Shown here in pieces: positions 1 to 10,231 of a DNA stretch of 64,000 nt (within the stretch, counting starts at the first letter, position 1; every line of letters begins with the position of its first letter). The stretch spans positions 5,332,001 through 5,396,000 of the forward strand of contig NC_062257.1 of NCBI RefSeq assembly GCF_905475465.1, given 5' to 3'. The notes under the pieces are model-generated. The model was given only the letters and a program-made list of their open reading frames with translations. It ran no database searches and had not been told where the DNA came from. Source of the stretch: Pieris napi (Eukaryota > Arthropoda > Insecta > Lepidoptera > Pieridae). Both the position numbers and the translations under genes were made by a program.

Positions 1-390
1 CTATTGTCTTTTCTGGGAGATACCTCCAATTGTTTAAAAAGCATAAATCAAATCAAAATCATTTATTCATTTAGCTAACTTCAATTAAACAATGTACACT
101 TATGAACATCAAAAAGAAATACATATTAAATGCTTCTAATTTTACATTTACTGCCAGTTCTCAAATCAAGGGCGTAGAACTGAAGATAAGTACTGGCAAT
201 AAAGTCTCCGCCTCTCTTTTTTATCGCCAAGTTTTGTTTTTACACAATGTTTGTACCGAGCTGCAACCATTACACCATTTTTCATATGAAATCTTAAGTA
301 AACTCTTCCCTCAAAGGCCAGCAACACATCCACTAAAATGGATGTCTATGGGTGCGATGACTGCCCTTTTTAGGCTTGTTTATAATAAAA
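1..390 (+). mobile_element. Family C non-LTR 3' relic, split by a family A insertion
   Basis: Positions 1-46 and 308-390 together match the same C-terminal and 3' region seen at 1118-1256 and 40436-40790 (the segment reading roughly 'dycl..FKKR.Y' then 'GRQRT/GNAPT'). The middle is an antisense family A insert. The left end runs off the window. It is a decayed reverse-transcriptase tail with no intact frame. Confidence 0.6.
47..307 (-). mobile_element. Family A CR1-like 3' end (copy 1)
   Basis: Antisense copy of the window's commonest repeat: TTTATTCAT..., then CACTTATGAAC, CTGCCAGTTCTCAAATCAAGG and a CCGCCACTCTTTTTAATCGCC-like block. The sense strand encodes the end of a CR1-type reverse transcriptase (KKSGG..ASS.P.YALDL) followed by a short 3' UTR. 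It interrupts a family C relic. The reading frame visible across this stretch on the plus strand is accidental. Confidence 0.7.
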
Positions 391-757
391 AAGGGTGCGA
401 GTACTTATGTATGCGCGTAAGAAGTTATACTTCTTTGGCATTATTAAAAATAGTTTTTGATTGCATGCAAAAAAATATTTACAATTAAATAATCAAAGAC
501 TGTAAAAGGAGTCATTATAGTCAATAAAGTTCAGTTTACAATTGAAAAATTAAATAAATAAATATTTATTATTATTCTCTTACATTAAGTGTAACATAAA
601 TTCTATTATTATTCGAATGTTGTTTTTAAATTATGTCCAATGCCGTACCATTTTCCGTGGGCAACTTCATTCTGTTAATTTTGTGTCACGGTGCGCGCGC
701 GTAAAATTTCACTCTCATCAATTTTTCATAACGCGCCTAAAGAAGTATAACTTCAAA
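387..757. mobile_element. H-I hairpin-ended MITE (copy 1, internally shortened)
   Basis: One end at 387-435 reads GGGTGCGAG...TATGCGCG and then the hairpin AAGAAGTTATACTTCTT (419-435). The other end at 687-757 reads GTCACGGTGCGCGCGCG...ACGCGCCTAAAGAAG then TATAACTTC. The interior is AT-rich and matches 37523-38012, which is about 115 bp longer. No coding capacity. Confidence 0.7.
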
Positions 758-1117
758 AATAGGAAGTTGAAATCATATACAGCAGTTGTTTTCACGTGAA
801 TTCAATACATCACTGTTTAATATCGTTTCTATCTATTTCTGAACTATCCTTTCAAACCGAATGAAAGAGCCGAGCCTTCTTATATAAAATGTTAAGTTAC
901 AAAAACTAGGTCAACATAGGCAATTGAACGGCGAGTGAAGTTGCAAGGGTTCTTCTGTCTCTAATTGAATTTAATTACCTTAAACTGCCTCTAAGTTTAT
1001 GAAGTTTACGGGACTTGGGTATTTCGTCTTGTTTATTGATTTATTATCCGCCCGCAGCTTTGAAGGAATTTCGCGTATTTCGCTTCAGTGATATTATATG
1101 ATGTATTTCACGTATTT
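758..1117. other. No gene recognised
   Basis: AT-rich DNA with short repeats of the kind ATTTCGCGTATTTCGC near 1068-1120. I see no frame, RNA or element ends. Confidence 0.5.
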
Positions 1118-1256
1118 CCCGGTGGGGGTCTTCCCTCAGACGACCTCCAAATGTTTAAACATCGAGTGTACTCCTCCCTCAAAGGCCGGCATCGCATCCA
1201 CTAAAAATGGGTGTGAAGACTGCCGTTTTTGGTCGTCCCGCAAGCTATATAAAAAA
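1118..1256 (+). mobile_element. Family C non-LTR 3' relic (copy 2)
   Basis: Matches the end of the copy at 40436-40790: TCTTCCCTCAGACGACCTCC, CTCCTCCCTCAAAGGCCGGC, then GGTCGTCCCGCAAGC and an A-run. Only the last part of the reverse-transcriptase reading and the 3' end survive. Confidence 0.6.
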
Positions 1257-1454
1257 AGTGATAGTCATTAATTTTCGATAATTTACCTACATAAAATCAT
1301 AATAAACTCAGATATTCTTATTTTTAACTTTTAATTTAATTCTATTTATTATACACCGTTACACACGATTTACTCACACTTCTTTAATATTTATCTTTAA
1401 TATTATTATTATTATTTTTCTACTTGGTATTATTAATATTATTTATTTTATTTT
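1257..1454. other. AT-rich spacer
   Basis: ATT-rich low-complexity sequence with no recognisable feature. Confidence 0.5.
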
Positions 1455-1764
1455 ATTAGAGGCGCAAACTAGCTGCTGTGGTCTCTGGCAGAATGACCAG
1501 CGCTGTGGAACTTTTTGCTCCTCAGCATAATGCTGAGCCAGGGCCAATTACAACCACAGTACACACACATTGCACACTAGAAACGAACCGAATGGCAAAA
1601 GAACATTTCTTAATTTTAATTTCTAATTTTTATTGTTTGTGATGTCTTATTTTATTTTTTCTTTAAGTATTGTTATTTTGTGTGTTTATGTGTGTGTGTT
1701 TTTGTTTGTAATAAATGTTATGTCTATGTCTATGTTATGTCTATGTCTATGTCTATGTCTATAT
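1455..1764 (+). mobile_element. Possible non-LTR 3' end with a (TATGTC)n tail
   Basis: A moderately GC-rich block at 1460-1590 passes into AT-rich sequence and ends in a TATGTC hexamer array at about 1717-1764. A simple-repeat tail is common on non-LTR retrotransposons. I do not recognise the coding part and the family is unassigned. Confidence 0.4.
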
Positions 1765-1799
1765 TCCATTACACTATCTACGGTTAATTTTTTTTATAA

Positions 1800-1852
1800 A
1801 ACCTCCCGGTAGCTTTTTCAGCTTTTCGCGTTACGGACGCGGCCGGGAGGTT
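1800..1852. repeat. 10 bp inverted repeat
   Basis: AACCTCCCGG at 1800-1809 is the exact reverse complement of CCGGGAGGTT at 1843-1852, with a 33-base loop. No known element is attached. Confidence 0.6.
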
Positions 1853-1994
1853 GTTTTGCGTAATGATTAAGGAGTTTGTGCCTGGATAGTCTTAGATGAC
1901 TTACTTTACTTCAAGTCCAATGTCCCCAGGTGGGGCAGAGGGCATCCAGGGTAGAAGACCAGCCTGATCGACCCTGGACAGTCTCAGACCTGGA

Positions 1995-2522
1995 AAGTCA
2001 AAGTCAAAAATCATTTATTCATATAGGTAACACAATGTACACTTATGAACGTCAAAAAAGAAATATACATTAAATGCTTCTAATTTAACATTTTTTTTTA
2101 AAGACAATTCACACCAATTGACCTAGTCCCATGCTAAGCTGGTGAAGCTTGTGTTATGGGTACTAGGCAACGGATATACATACATATTATAGATAGATAG
2201 ACATATAAATACATATTTAAACACCCAAGACCTAAGCACAACACCAAATGCTCATCACATCGATGTTCGTCTCAGCCGGGGATCGAACCCGGGACCCATG
2301 GATTCGCAGTCAGGGGTACTAACCACTAGACCAATGAGTCGTCAAACTGCCAGTTCTCAAATCAAGGGCGTAGAACGGAAGAACTGGCAATAAACTCTCC
2401 GCCACTCTTTTTAATCGCCAAGTTTTTGGTTTTACACAACGTTTGTAAGTAGCTGCAACCATTACCCCATGTTCCACATGACATTTTAAGTATTAAATAA
2501 TAATAAAATAAATTAAAAACAA
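1995..2522 (-). mobile_element. Family A CR1-like 3' end (copy 2) with nested SINE
   Basis: Antisense family A sequence at 1995-2090 resumes at 2344 with CTGCCAGTTCTCAAATCAAG. The interruption is the E-type SINE at 2091-2343, so this copy was in place before the SINE inserted. Confidence 0.7.
2091..2343 (-). mobile_element. Family E tRNA-derived SINE (copy 1)
   Basis: On the minus strand the element starts TGACGACTCATTGGTCTAG. It has an A-box-like TGGTCTAGTGG and a B-box GGGTTCGATCCCC, as in a tRNA, then a tRNA-unrelated body and a T-rich plus-strand edge (A-rich tail). It is about 250 bp. A near-identical copy lies at 10722-10976. It would be transcribed by RNA polymerase III if active. Confidence 0.75.
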
Positions 2523-2990
2523 AGATTTGTCCTCAACTCACTTACATTCTCGTGGTCTGCTTGACTAACTTTTATTATTATTAACTTGCTAATATCAAGA
2601 TGTATTTGATTTGTATTGGTAAGTCCATTTATTGACGAAAGCTTATTGTAAATACAGCTAAAGATTTAAAAATAAAGCTCCTTAATAAGTTTGGAAATTT
2701 CTGCCTGAAATTACACACTTGAATTGAACTTTTTACCTTGTTTTCTCAATAAAAACGGGACGGCTCAACTTTCATTAAGTTCCTTTTATGAAACAGGAAT
2801 CTTTTGAAAGAGACCCTAATAAAGCTGTCTCGAAGGTTCGGTTGAATAATTATTATTAATTGTGGTGCTACAAGCTGCAATTTTTTTTTTATTTCCTTTC
2901 ACAAGTTAGGTTAATTTAAGAAGTGAGGTGAAAGTCTTGACGGCTGACAACTATTTGGGTAAGATTCATGCACTTGTATCTTTTTTATTT
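2523..2990. other. No gene recognised
   Basis: AT-rich DNA without open frames of note or element ends. Confidence 0.5.
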
Positions 2991-3207
2991 TTTTTATAGA
3001 ACGGGGCAATCGCGCAGGAGATCTGATGTTGAGTGGACATTCAATGCCAGAGGGCTCGCGAGTGCGTTGCCGGTCTTTAAGAATTGATACTTGCCTTGAA
3101 GGACCCTAAGTCGAGTTGATTCGAAATATTAGTGGTGGATTGATTATTATCGATTCAGTGGGCAGCTGGTTCCTCATGGTGGAACGCGGCAAAAACTACC
3201 TTACAAG
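2991..3207 (-). mobile_element. Family B non-LTR 3' relic (antisense half of an inverted pair)
   Basis: The plus strand shows ATAGAACGGGG.., CTCGCGAGTGCGTTGCCGG, GACCCTAAGTCGA and GGGCAGCTGGTTCC. These are the antisense of a reverse-transcriptase C-terminus reading W.QLP..VFP..FDLGSFKK. It directly abuts a sense-oriented family B fragment. Confidence 0.65.
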
Positions 3208-3328
3208 TTCTCTTAAAAGCTCACCAATTCTTAAAAGGCCGGCGACGAACTCGCGAGCCCTCTGGTATTGAAAGTGTCCATGTCACTTAATATCCTGTGA
3301 GCCTCCTACCCGTTTGCCTCGAAAAAAG
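3208..3328 (+). mobile_element. Family B non-LTR 3' relic (sense half of an inverted pair)
   Basis: ACCAATTCTTAAAAGGCCGG, CGCGAGCCCTCTGG and GTGAGCCTCCTACCCGTTTG run in the opposite direction to the preceding fragment, giving a head-to-head arrangement. Confidence 0.6.
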
Positions 3329-3430
3329 AAGCGTGAATTTCTATATCTATTCTTTAATATATTTAAACAAACAATAGGAAATTATATTAGTCATCTGTGC
3401 CTCATATGTAGATTGTTGAGTCTATGGCGT

Positions 3431-3568
3431 GGTTTCCTCAAGATGTTTTCCTTGACAGTTCGAATGTTAAATGCGCACATTAACAGTCCATTAGTGCAAA
3501 GCTGGGGATCGAAGCTACGACCTCAGGGATGAGAGACGCTCGCTGAAGCCACTAGGCCAACACTGCTC
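3431..3568 (-). mobile_element. Family D tRNA-derived SINE (partial, antisense)
   Basis: Reverse complement of the D family head: box A-like TAGTGGCTTCAGCG, box B-like sequence around GGATCGAAGC on the plus strand, and the downstream ATGTGCGCATTTAAC block. The 3' half is missing. Confidence 0.65.
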
Positions 3569-3980
3569 AATACTCGTAATACCGGAAGTATTTAAACTTT
3601 AGACGGAGTTGCGAAACCAAATTTACCCTTTTAATTAAGTTTCCAAGTTCAGCTGCCAATCTTAGACACCTTGCAGTGGCTCGGAATTGGCCAGTCTGAC
3701 TTTGGTATTTTGATAGGTTTATGAATAAAACATCGATTTCAAAGTGAAACCAACATTGGTTTCGACTAATATTATGGTTTATTGGAGCGGAAGATATCTC
3801 TCTACTTATTTCATTTGTAAGCAATTTTAATAAATCAAATTGGATTTTTGAACGCCAGAAATAGTATTTTTCTTTTTCAGTACGATCTGTGTCCAAGAGA
3901 GTTATAGCGTTTGAAAGAACAGATACTTACTTATTTATTCCTTACAAACTATGCCAATACGATAATGTCAGAAAAAAATA
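3569..3980. other. No gene recognised; left part of repeat R at the end
   Basis: No element is recognised until about 3935, where CTATGCCAATACGATAATGT matches 24420-24465 on the other strand. This is the left arm of repeat R, whose right arm resumes at 4360 after a MITE. Confidence 0.45.
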
Positions 3981-4018
3981 TTGGTTGTTTGTAAAGTAGG
4001 TTTACGATCGAGATGTTT

Positions 4019-4346
4019 ACGTGATAACGTCTTATTGGTGATATAAGTTTGTGGGAAGTAAGGAATTAATGAAGATAACAATTTTTTCAAATTTTAAATT
4101 ACATCTATCGTTTTATTCACACTTTTGATGATAAATTTCGGGTGTAAAATGACAAGTTTACTCATTCGACTATGATATACATTTTTCTTCATACATTCAC
4201 GGAATGACTGGCAGCGCTCGAGATGAGACGGGAGATCGGTCCGTCTCTCTCTCGTTATACCTGCGATCGCGCTCGTGAGGTTTTGGTGTGACACAAGTTT
4301 CTGAACATGTCACCCGACTAAAACGATTTTAAAGACGTTATCACGT
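4019..4346. mobile_element. MITE with 15 bp terminal inverted repeats
   Basis: ACGTGATAACGTCTT at 4019-4033 is exactly inverted at 4332-4346. The 328 bp element has no coding sequence. It sits inside repeat R: comparison with 24284-24470 suggests the inserted unit may extend from about 3983 to 4357. Superfamily unassigned. Confidence 0.65.
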
Positions 4347-4359
4347 CAATAATTGTAAA

Positions 4360-4500
4360 GTATATAATATTAAACACATAATATATACAATAAAGCTACT
4401 TTGAATTTACTCAACATATAAATATGTCGATAGTGTCGAAGACAGCATTCAGAAGGTGCAACGTCTTTGATCAGATCCGTGCATCAGACTGGTTCTTGGC
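4360..4500 (+). repeat. Dispersed repeat R (copy 1, right arm)
   Basis: ATATTAAACACATA..., ACATATAAATATGTCG, AGCATTCAGAAGG and GCAACGTCTTTGATC match 24284-24425 in inverted orientation at roughly 80% by eye. Nature unknown. Confidence 0.55.
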
Positions 4501-4785
4501 TCTTGCCCTTGGTACACACAACCTAGGCTTTCGCCGTCGCACATATCCCATAGGTACAAAGAAACCCAGTTCTTGGAGCACACTTGGATTGCACACTACC
4601 CCTCGCAAGACTTTCAGTACATAGTATTCCAAATTTAAGTTTATATAATATGGCTTAGAGGAGAGCGTACCAGTTCCTTACAGGTTGGCAATGCACTTGC
4701 AACATGCACATATCGTGGTCTCAAGCGTGTGCTTGATACAAACCTACACACTACTGTGTATATGAGTGAGTATTTGGGAGTACTC
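4501..4785. other. No gene recognised
   Basis: Short open stretches only; no homology recognised. Confidence 0.4.
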
Positions 4786-4842
4786 ACTCACACACACACA
4801 CACATACACACACACATGCACTCACACACACACTCGCATACA
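4786..4842 (+). repeat. (CA)n microsatellite, interrupted
   Basis: Runs of CACACA broken by CTCA, CATACA and CATGCA. Confidence 0.9.
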
Positions 4843-5096
4843 CCCGTATGGGTGGGTAACCTTATTTCTGAAGTATTCTACTTGCCTTTTTTTCTCTTTC
4901 TAGAAAGTTTAAATTTTGTTTGCATACTCATATAAGTACATATATATGTACTTTTATGTTATGACTCAGTATGACTTTTCTGTGGAATTTAAGCCTGGTC
5001 ATCCATATCACAGGTTCTTACCTAGCTTAGAAACCAGTCTCCCAATACCTTTTTAATTTTAATCTTACTGTTTATTTCAAATGTTGTATGGGAGAA

Positions 5097-5240
5097 AATA
5101 AAGAATTGTTATTTATTTATTTATTTACACTTCGTTACCATATATGTAATACAAAATCATACTGGCATATAAAAAAAAACAAAAAAAAGTAAATATATAT
5201 ACAAGTTATGTCTTCCAGGCAACCCTAATATGGAACAATA
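5097..5240 (-). mobile_element. RTE-like non-LTR 3' end (antisense)
   Basis: TTTATTTATTTACACTTCG... followed by TCTTCCAGGCAACCCTA is the antisense of the 3' end seen in sense at 31620-31775 (GGTTGCCTGGAAGAGATCGC). Related copy at 34701-34850. A-rich debris continues to about 5330. Confidence 0.55.
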
Positions 5241-5617
5241 AAAAAAGAAACACCTACAGAGGAAAAAAAAGAATTGCATAATTAATTAACAAAAAAAACT
5301 TGAAAATTATAACTAAAATAAAATCTAAAGAAGAACTATAAATTATAATATTGTTGTTGTCGTCTGAAAGGTCTGTAATAAAGTCTATTTAACATTTATT
5401 ATTACTATGGCTTCGAACAAATGTGACTCGTAGACGTGTGCATTGTGATGTATGCGAAATTATACGAAATCCTTTGTCATCACAAAGCAACCCTCCATTA
5501 GTACGGATTCCATACGTGTTTTCTTTGTAACCGGTCCCTTTCTAACAATGATATTTCAAAATCAATTGTCTGCCGGGTTACCTACTTTAGGTGACTACGT
5601 ACCTTTACAAATTGTGA
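5241..5617. other. No gene recognised
   Basis: A-rich sequence, then unassigned DNA. Confidence 0.4.
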
Positions 5618-5923
5618 TTTTTACACGCTTTATATTAGCTTCACCTGTATGTATGTAACCGACTCCTTCGGACTCGATTTTGACCCACTTTTAACGGACA
5701 GTTTTAATTCAAACTTTGCGCATCTGTCAAAGATCGATGACAATGCAATAATCCGAAAAAAAAAATGAAAGAAAAATAAAAAAAAATTAACTAAAAAATA
5801 AATAATATATTTTTGTTCATTACCATTTTCAGCTTAAATTAGGAATTATTTTTCAGTTTTTAGTTTGATGTGCTTTTAAAGCGTGTGTTCTAGTTTTTTT
5901 AAACTATCATTTATTAATTTTTA
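5618..5923 (+). repeat. Dispersed repeat W (copy 1)
   Basis: CGCTTTATATTAGCTTCACC, TGTATGTATGTAACCGACTC, TTTTGACCCACTTTTAACGG and AAAGATCGATGACAATGCAA recur in the same order at 61402-61660. No coding sequence and no inverted ends seen. Confidence 0.65.
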
Positions 5924-5929
5924 AGGAAG

Positions 5930-6165
5930 CAAATGGGCAGGCTCATCTGATGTTAAGTGATACCCGCACATTGCCAGAAGGCTCGCAAGTGTGTTGCAAT
6001 CTTTTAAGAATTAGAACGCCCCTTTCTTGAAGGACCCTAAGTCGAATAAGTTCGGAAATACTTCAGTGGGCAGCTGGTTCCACATAGCGGTGGTGCGACA
6101 AAAACTGCCTTAGAAAACGCTCAGTTGTGCAACGACGGACGTGGTGATACGGATGGTATTTTGAA
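5930..6165 (-). mobile_element. Family B non-LTR 3' relic
   Basis: Antisense family B signature (GGCAGGCTCATCTGATGTTA, GGCAGCTGGTTCCACATAG, CTCAGTTGTGCAACGACGG). Ends in GTGATACGGATGG, the usual upstream edge of these fragments. Confidence 0.7.
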
Positions 6166-6166
6166 T

Positions 6167-6690
6167 TTTGCAGTCTTGGTCTTGCAGCAAGAATCTCGCA
6201 AGTCTTTCAAGTCTTGCAGATACCTATTAGCAAATTATTATAAAATATTCATGTGTATGTTTAAAACATACCAAACAGTTTTTTTAATTATTTAAAAAAC
6301 TGGTGTAAGTTAAAATCTGTTAAAATAATTAACTGTTGAAATCGAGCTTTCGTCAACTGTCATTTTCATACAAAGGTCTATCCATAGACACCGATCCGAC
6401 CTCCCATGGATAGCTTGTATCGACAGATGGCTATTACAATCCGTCGATTGGTTACCCTTTTACAACATTTGTTTTAAGATTACTATCTCAGATGGTGCAT
6501 TATGGATTGAGATAGGTTATTGGGTTCGGGCGTTAATAACGCCCAAATCTCAGTTTGTCTTAACTGCAAGACCCAAGAGTCTTAAGACGCAGGCTTAAGT
6601 CTTGGTCTTGGTCTTGCGAATGCACTCAATGCACACAAATGCACACAATTTGAAGAAAACAAGACCAAGACTGCAAGACCAAGACCAATT
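6167..6690. repeat. Foldback-like unit with 17 bp inverted ends
   Basis: TTGCAGTCTTGGTCTTG at 6167-6183 is exactly inverted at 6660-6676. The right side also carries TCTTGGTCTTGGTCTTG near 6600, and a perfect palindrome GGGCGTTAATAACGCCC lies at 6527-6543. No frame is credible. It could be a MITE, or local repeats of the TCTTGG motif. Confidence 0.45.
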
Positions 6691-6739
6691 TTGGGCAACA
6701 CTAAATGCGATGCTTGTGAATTCGGACAGTATGGAAATA

Positions 6740-6945
6740 TATCAGTCTCTTGCAATTGTATTCAGGATGCCCAATACGCTCTAAATGGGGCTTCCCTGAG
6801 TCAATTTGCTCTCGACATTGCCAGCAATTGCGGCCGCTTACCACGCCAGGTATGATTATTTGGCACTCGCAGCCCCGATTTCTCTATTTCCGCATTTCGC
6901 CTCTAAGAACCTTAAAGAACGTATGCAACTGTAGTTTAATTATAA
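6740..6945 (-). pseudogene. Non-LTR reverse-transcriptase C-terminus relic (antisense)
   Basis: The reverse complement resembles the sense relic at 60880-61140: matching blocks around CCAGCAATTGCGGCCGCTTACC, TTATTTGGCAC.CGCAGCCCC and TTTCCGCATT. Stops and frame slips occur throughout. The family is a non-LTR element whose enzyme ends near '..LRTLN.IA...DIF.C.L.EFT'. Confidence 0.5.
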
Positions 6946-6958
6946 AATTGTAAGTGTT

Positions 6959-7258
6959 ATGCAGCAGTGTTGGCCTAGTGGCTTCAGTGTGCGAGTCTCA
7001 TACCTGAGGTCGTAGGTTCGATCCTCGGCTGTGCACCAATGGACTTTCTCTCTATGTGCGCATTTAACATTTGCTCAAACGGTGAAGGAAAACATCGTGA
7101 GGAAACCGACATGTCGTAGACCCAAAAAGTCGACGGCGTGTGTCAGGCACTGGAGGCTGATGACTTGCCTATTCGATTTAAAAATCATCATGAAACAGAT
7201 TAAGAAATCTGAGGCCAAGACCTAGAAGTGTTTGTATCGCCATTGATTTATTTTATTT
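6959..7258 (+). mobile_element. Family D tRNA-derived SINE (copy 1)
   Basis: Starts GCAGTGTTGGCCTAGTGGCT, with box A around TAGTGGCTTCAG and box B GGTTCGATCC. The tRNA-like head ends TGTGCACCA. The body has ACATCGTGAGGAAACCGACA and AGGCACTGGAGGCTGAT, and the 3' end is T-rich after CGCCATTGATTTATT. Other copies: 29988-30290, 39035-39335 and several fragments. Confidence 0.8.
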
Positions 7259-7519
7259 TTTAAGTGGTATGTAGAATTTATTAAAATCGTTAATATGTCA
7301 AATGGAAGAGACAAGGGGGCAGCCACAGGAAATCCTAGCGGCATTTTCTCTTTTGCCTTTTTATTATGTGTTATAAAGTTTTTCTTTTGTTTTACTTACT
7401 CTTACTATAATTATTTTGATTTAATGTTAGCTGTGTATGGGTAACCAGTGCTGCGATTCATTTAAAAAAGGAAACTATTATTAATTTTCGATGAATGTGT
7501 CGCATCATAATTGTCAATT

Positions 7520-7928
7520 AGTGTAACCAGCTGTACTGTGGTAAGTGGACTGTGAAATGTGTATTTTAATTTAAATGTGATAATTGTCAGCAGTATATGT
7601 TACGTATTAGCAAGCTGCACTAGATAACTAAATGGGTGAGACCCAAGAACCTAACAACTTTACTGATACGCCCTACAGATGTACCCTAACACATAAATAT
7701 TGAATATATAAATAAGTACGCGATGTTTGTACAAGAGACCTATTGTCACAGACGGAGCCCTAGTAGGATCAAAGGTTCGAGGTGGTGGGATTATCTCAAA
7801 GCAATAGGGCAGGATAATTGACAGTCTTCGACACTTTAAGAGGAAGCGAGAAATGAATAAGACAGAGCAAGATTCAAATCTGATGTATTGTTATAAAACA
7901 ATATCTTAAATACTACTTACACCTTACA
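7520..7928 (+). repeat. Dispersed repeat X (copy 1)
   Basis: Matches 13384-13613 plus 14629-14822 in inverted orientation: AGCTGTACTGTGG, CAAGCTGCACTAGATAACTA, TACAGATGTACCCTAAC and GACACTTTAAGAGGAAGCGAG. It contains the hairpin ATTGTTATAAAACAAT. No coding sequence. It stops next to the 5' TC of the Helitron at 7931. Confidence 0.65.
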
Positions 7929-7930
7929 CA

Positions 7931-8357
7931 TCTATATATATAAAAATGAAACCCGTTTTCCGTTGTCACGACATAACATGAAAACGGCTTGACCGATTTG
8001 TCTGATTCTTTTTTTATAATATTCCTTGAAGTACGAGGATAGTTCTTACGGAGAGAAAAATTAAAAAAAATGAGTGAAAAAGTCTAAAAACAATACTTTT
8101 CTATATTCCCATACAAAATATTCGTAATAATACTTAAAAGTCAATTTGAACTTTAATGCCATATCATAAAGTTCAAGTGTTAGTGGAGGGGTTCCAGGAA
8201 GGTAAATTTTTATTTTTTGACATAATGTATTTGTTGTATTATCAACTTTCTTTTTTTTTATCTTACTAGCTAGACCGGTGTCCCGAATAGCAGAATAAGT
8301 ATTTAAAAAAATAAAGAATCGACTGTTAGGCGGTACGATGTTCGCCAAGCCAGCTAG
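7931..8357 (+). mobile_element. Non-autonomous Helitron, family F (copy 1)
   Basis: Begins A|TCTATATATATAAAAATG and ends GGCG..CGCC hairpin, short spacer, then CTAG|T, the Helitron 5'-TC and 3'-CTRR rule with insertion between A and T. It is 427 bp, the same length as the copy at 10232-10658. No Rep/helicase frame; a 117-residue antisense frame here is accidental. Confidence 0.8.
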
Positions 8358-8708
8358 TACAAAATAATATTCTTGTGAGCTGTCGGTGTATCGCATCTTC
8401 ATCTGTGAGAACAATCACGTGAGCCGTGTCAGCAATTGGTCAATTGAATGTGAACACCAGCTATTATATCTATACATAAAGTTCATTCCTAGAATTCATT
8501 TTTTATTATTTTCACAATCGCCTCAAATAAACAAATGAACAAGTGACAATTTTGTGTTGGTACGCAGCGGGTAGGGGAAAATTTCCCCTGGGATTGAATT
8601 AATATTGCCATTTCAAATGGATTTCCGTTCAATAAAACCAGTCGGATACAAAATCATATCGATTCAACACCATTTGGGGTGGGTTGATTACTTTGACTCG
8701 AGTGAGTC
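8358..8708. other. No gene recognised
   Basis: Unassigned sequence; nothing supported. Confidence 0.5.
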
Positions 8709-9051
8709 ATAAGTCAAAAATCATTTATTCATATAGGTAACAATGTACACTTATGAACGTCACAATAAAAACATTAAATGCTTTAAATTTTAAATTTACT
8801 GCCAGTTCTCAAATCAAGGGCGTAGAACGGAAGAAAAGAACTGGCAACAAACTCTCCGCCACTCTTTTTAATAAGTTTTTTGTTAACACAACGTTTGTAA
8901 GCTGCAACAAATCTATAGTAACATTCTAAAGTGGAATGTAACAGAAGACGAAAGGATGGCGTTGGATTCTGTTTGGTGAACGGCATTTCTAAGTCCAGTA
9001 TTGACCATGTGACGAAAGAGAGTTTCATTATCGGACGTCAAGGCAGAATAA
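8709..9051 (-). pseudogene. Family A CR1-like element, RT C-terminus and 3' UTR (antisense)
   Basis: The minus strand is open from about 9028 to 8783 and ends in KKSGGEFVASSFLPFYALDL, the typical tail of this CR1-like reverse transcriptase, then a 3' UTR ending in GACTTATGACT. Strongly 5'-truncated. It belongs to a retrotransposon, not a host gene. Confidence 0.7.
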
Positions 9052-9240
9052 AGTCAAAGTCAAATCATTTATTTCAATTAGACCACCTAAAATGGCACTT
9101 TTGAACGTCAAACAAGATAAAAAGAAGATTCTAGTTGCCCCTTCCAAAAGGTTTCGTGTGGAGAAGAATGGGTAAGAAACTCCACACTTACTCTTTTTAA
9201 ATAGGTGTAAAATATTTTGTTTACATTAGTTAAATAATTT
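9052..9240 (-). mobile_element. Second CR1-like 3' end (antisense)
   Basis: AAAGTCAAAGTCAAATCATT, GGCACTTTTGAACGTCAAAC, TTCGTGTGGAGAAGAATGGG and AAGAAACTCC form a related but distinct 3' end from family A. It is placed directly behind the family A copy in the same orientation. Confidence 0.6.
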
Positions 9241-9355
9241 TATGTGAAGACAATGTACTCTTAGAATAAAACTACTAGGTATACTAAAAAAGTTAGTATA
9301 CATGTTCCTCACATGTTTAGAAATATCGATAATACAAATATATATATAATAATAC

Positions 9356-9600
9356 AAAATACCATCCGTATCACCTTGACGTCCGTCCTAACAACTGAGT
9401 TTTTCTTAAGGCAGTTTTTGCCCCACTATGTGGAACCAGCTGCCCAACCAATTTGACTTAGGGTCAAGTAAAGAGCGTTCAATTCATGAAAGGCTGGCAA
9501 CGCACTTGCGAGCCTTGTGGCAATGTGTGTCCATGGGCGGTATCACTTAATATCAGATGAGCGTCCTGCCCGTTTGCCTCCTATTACATAAAAAAAAGCC
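9356..9600 (+). mobile_element. Family B non-LTR 3' relic (sense)
   Basis: CAACTGAGTTTTTCTTAAGG, ATGTGGAACCAGCTGCCC, AAGAGCGTTCAATTC, GGCAACGCACTTGCGAGCC, ATATCAGATGAGCGTCCTGC and an A-run. The order corresponds to the C-terminal W.QLP...GSFKKRAY stretch and the 3' end. Confidence 0.7.
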
Positions 9601-10012
9601 GTCCAATGGGTGGTTCATTTACTCGTTGACTGTGTGACTTTCGAAGGATCCAGGTGCGATCTGGAGTTCGAGACTGGTATACCATGGGCTATCTGACATG
9701 TTCCTTGAGCACAGCTGGAATAATTGCAGTCTGAAAACAAGCATTTAGAGTCCAAAAGTCGGCGTATATCTTTTGATAATCTATGAAACATATGCTTAAG
9801 TGCGTATAAAAAGGTTGAAGCGCCATTCGATGGATATGCATGACTGGCCGTAGAATTGGGCATGTCTTAGATCAAAAAACGTGTATCAGAGGGATAGTCA
9901 ATGAAACATATGCACATTTGTGAGGGTTACAAAGGGTTGAAATGAGGATGGGATTTCGTGAGGTTCTTTGCGTAGTATTTTCAAGGCCTATTATTTTTAA
10001 TTAAAGTAATTA
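9601..10012. other. Unassigned stretch with an 82-codon antisense frame
   Basis: A minus-strand frame 9863-9615 starts with ATG and has a cysteine cluster (CLFSDCNYSSC) in the middle. I recognise no domain, no splice signals are obvious and no neighbour supports it. Codon use is not distinctive. It is most likely accidental or a decayed element. Not called as a gene. Confidence 0.2.
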
Positions 10013-10231
10013 TCTTTATATATATAATTCTTCTGTGAGTGTGTATGTCACTGAACTCCTTTTAAACGGCTGGACCGATTTGAATGATTTTTTTTGTATA
10101 CGTTTGGGTTGAGCCGTGGATGGTTTAGATACACAAAACAGCCCGGCAGATGGCACTGCAGTCTGTACTTTTATGCTTTGTTTAATATCGCTCGAAATAT
10201 CATGCAGGACAACGTCTGTTGGGTCCACTAG
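10013..10231 (+). mobile_element. Non-autonomous Helitron, family 'TTCTGTGAG'
   Basis: Begins A|TCTTTATATATATAATTC and ends GGACAAC..GTTGGGTCC hairpin then CACTAG. It is 219 bp. The next base begins another Helitron, so the two are head to tail with no spacer. Confidence 0.75.

Noticed and set aside
102..488. 128-codon plus-strand frame
   Set aside because: Runs through antisense family A, family C and an H-I end, three unrelated pieces; no biological protein would span them.
6961..7038. Possible true tRNA gene ending CACCA
   Set aside because: Same head repeated at 29988 and 39035 with a common 200 bp body; eukaryotic tRNA genes do not encode CCA. SINE.
8061..8414. 117-codon minus-strand frame
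   Set aside because: Antisense within a non-autonomous Helitron; the related copies at 10232 and 13614 have indels that break it.
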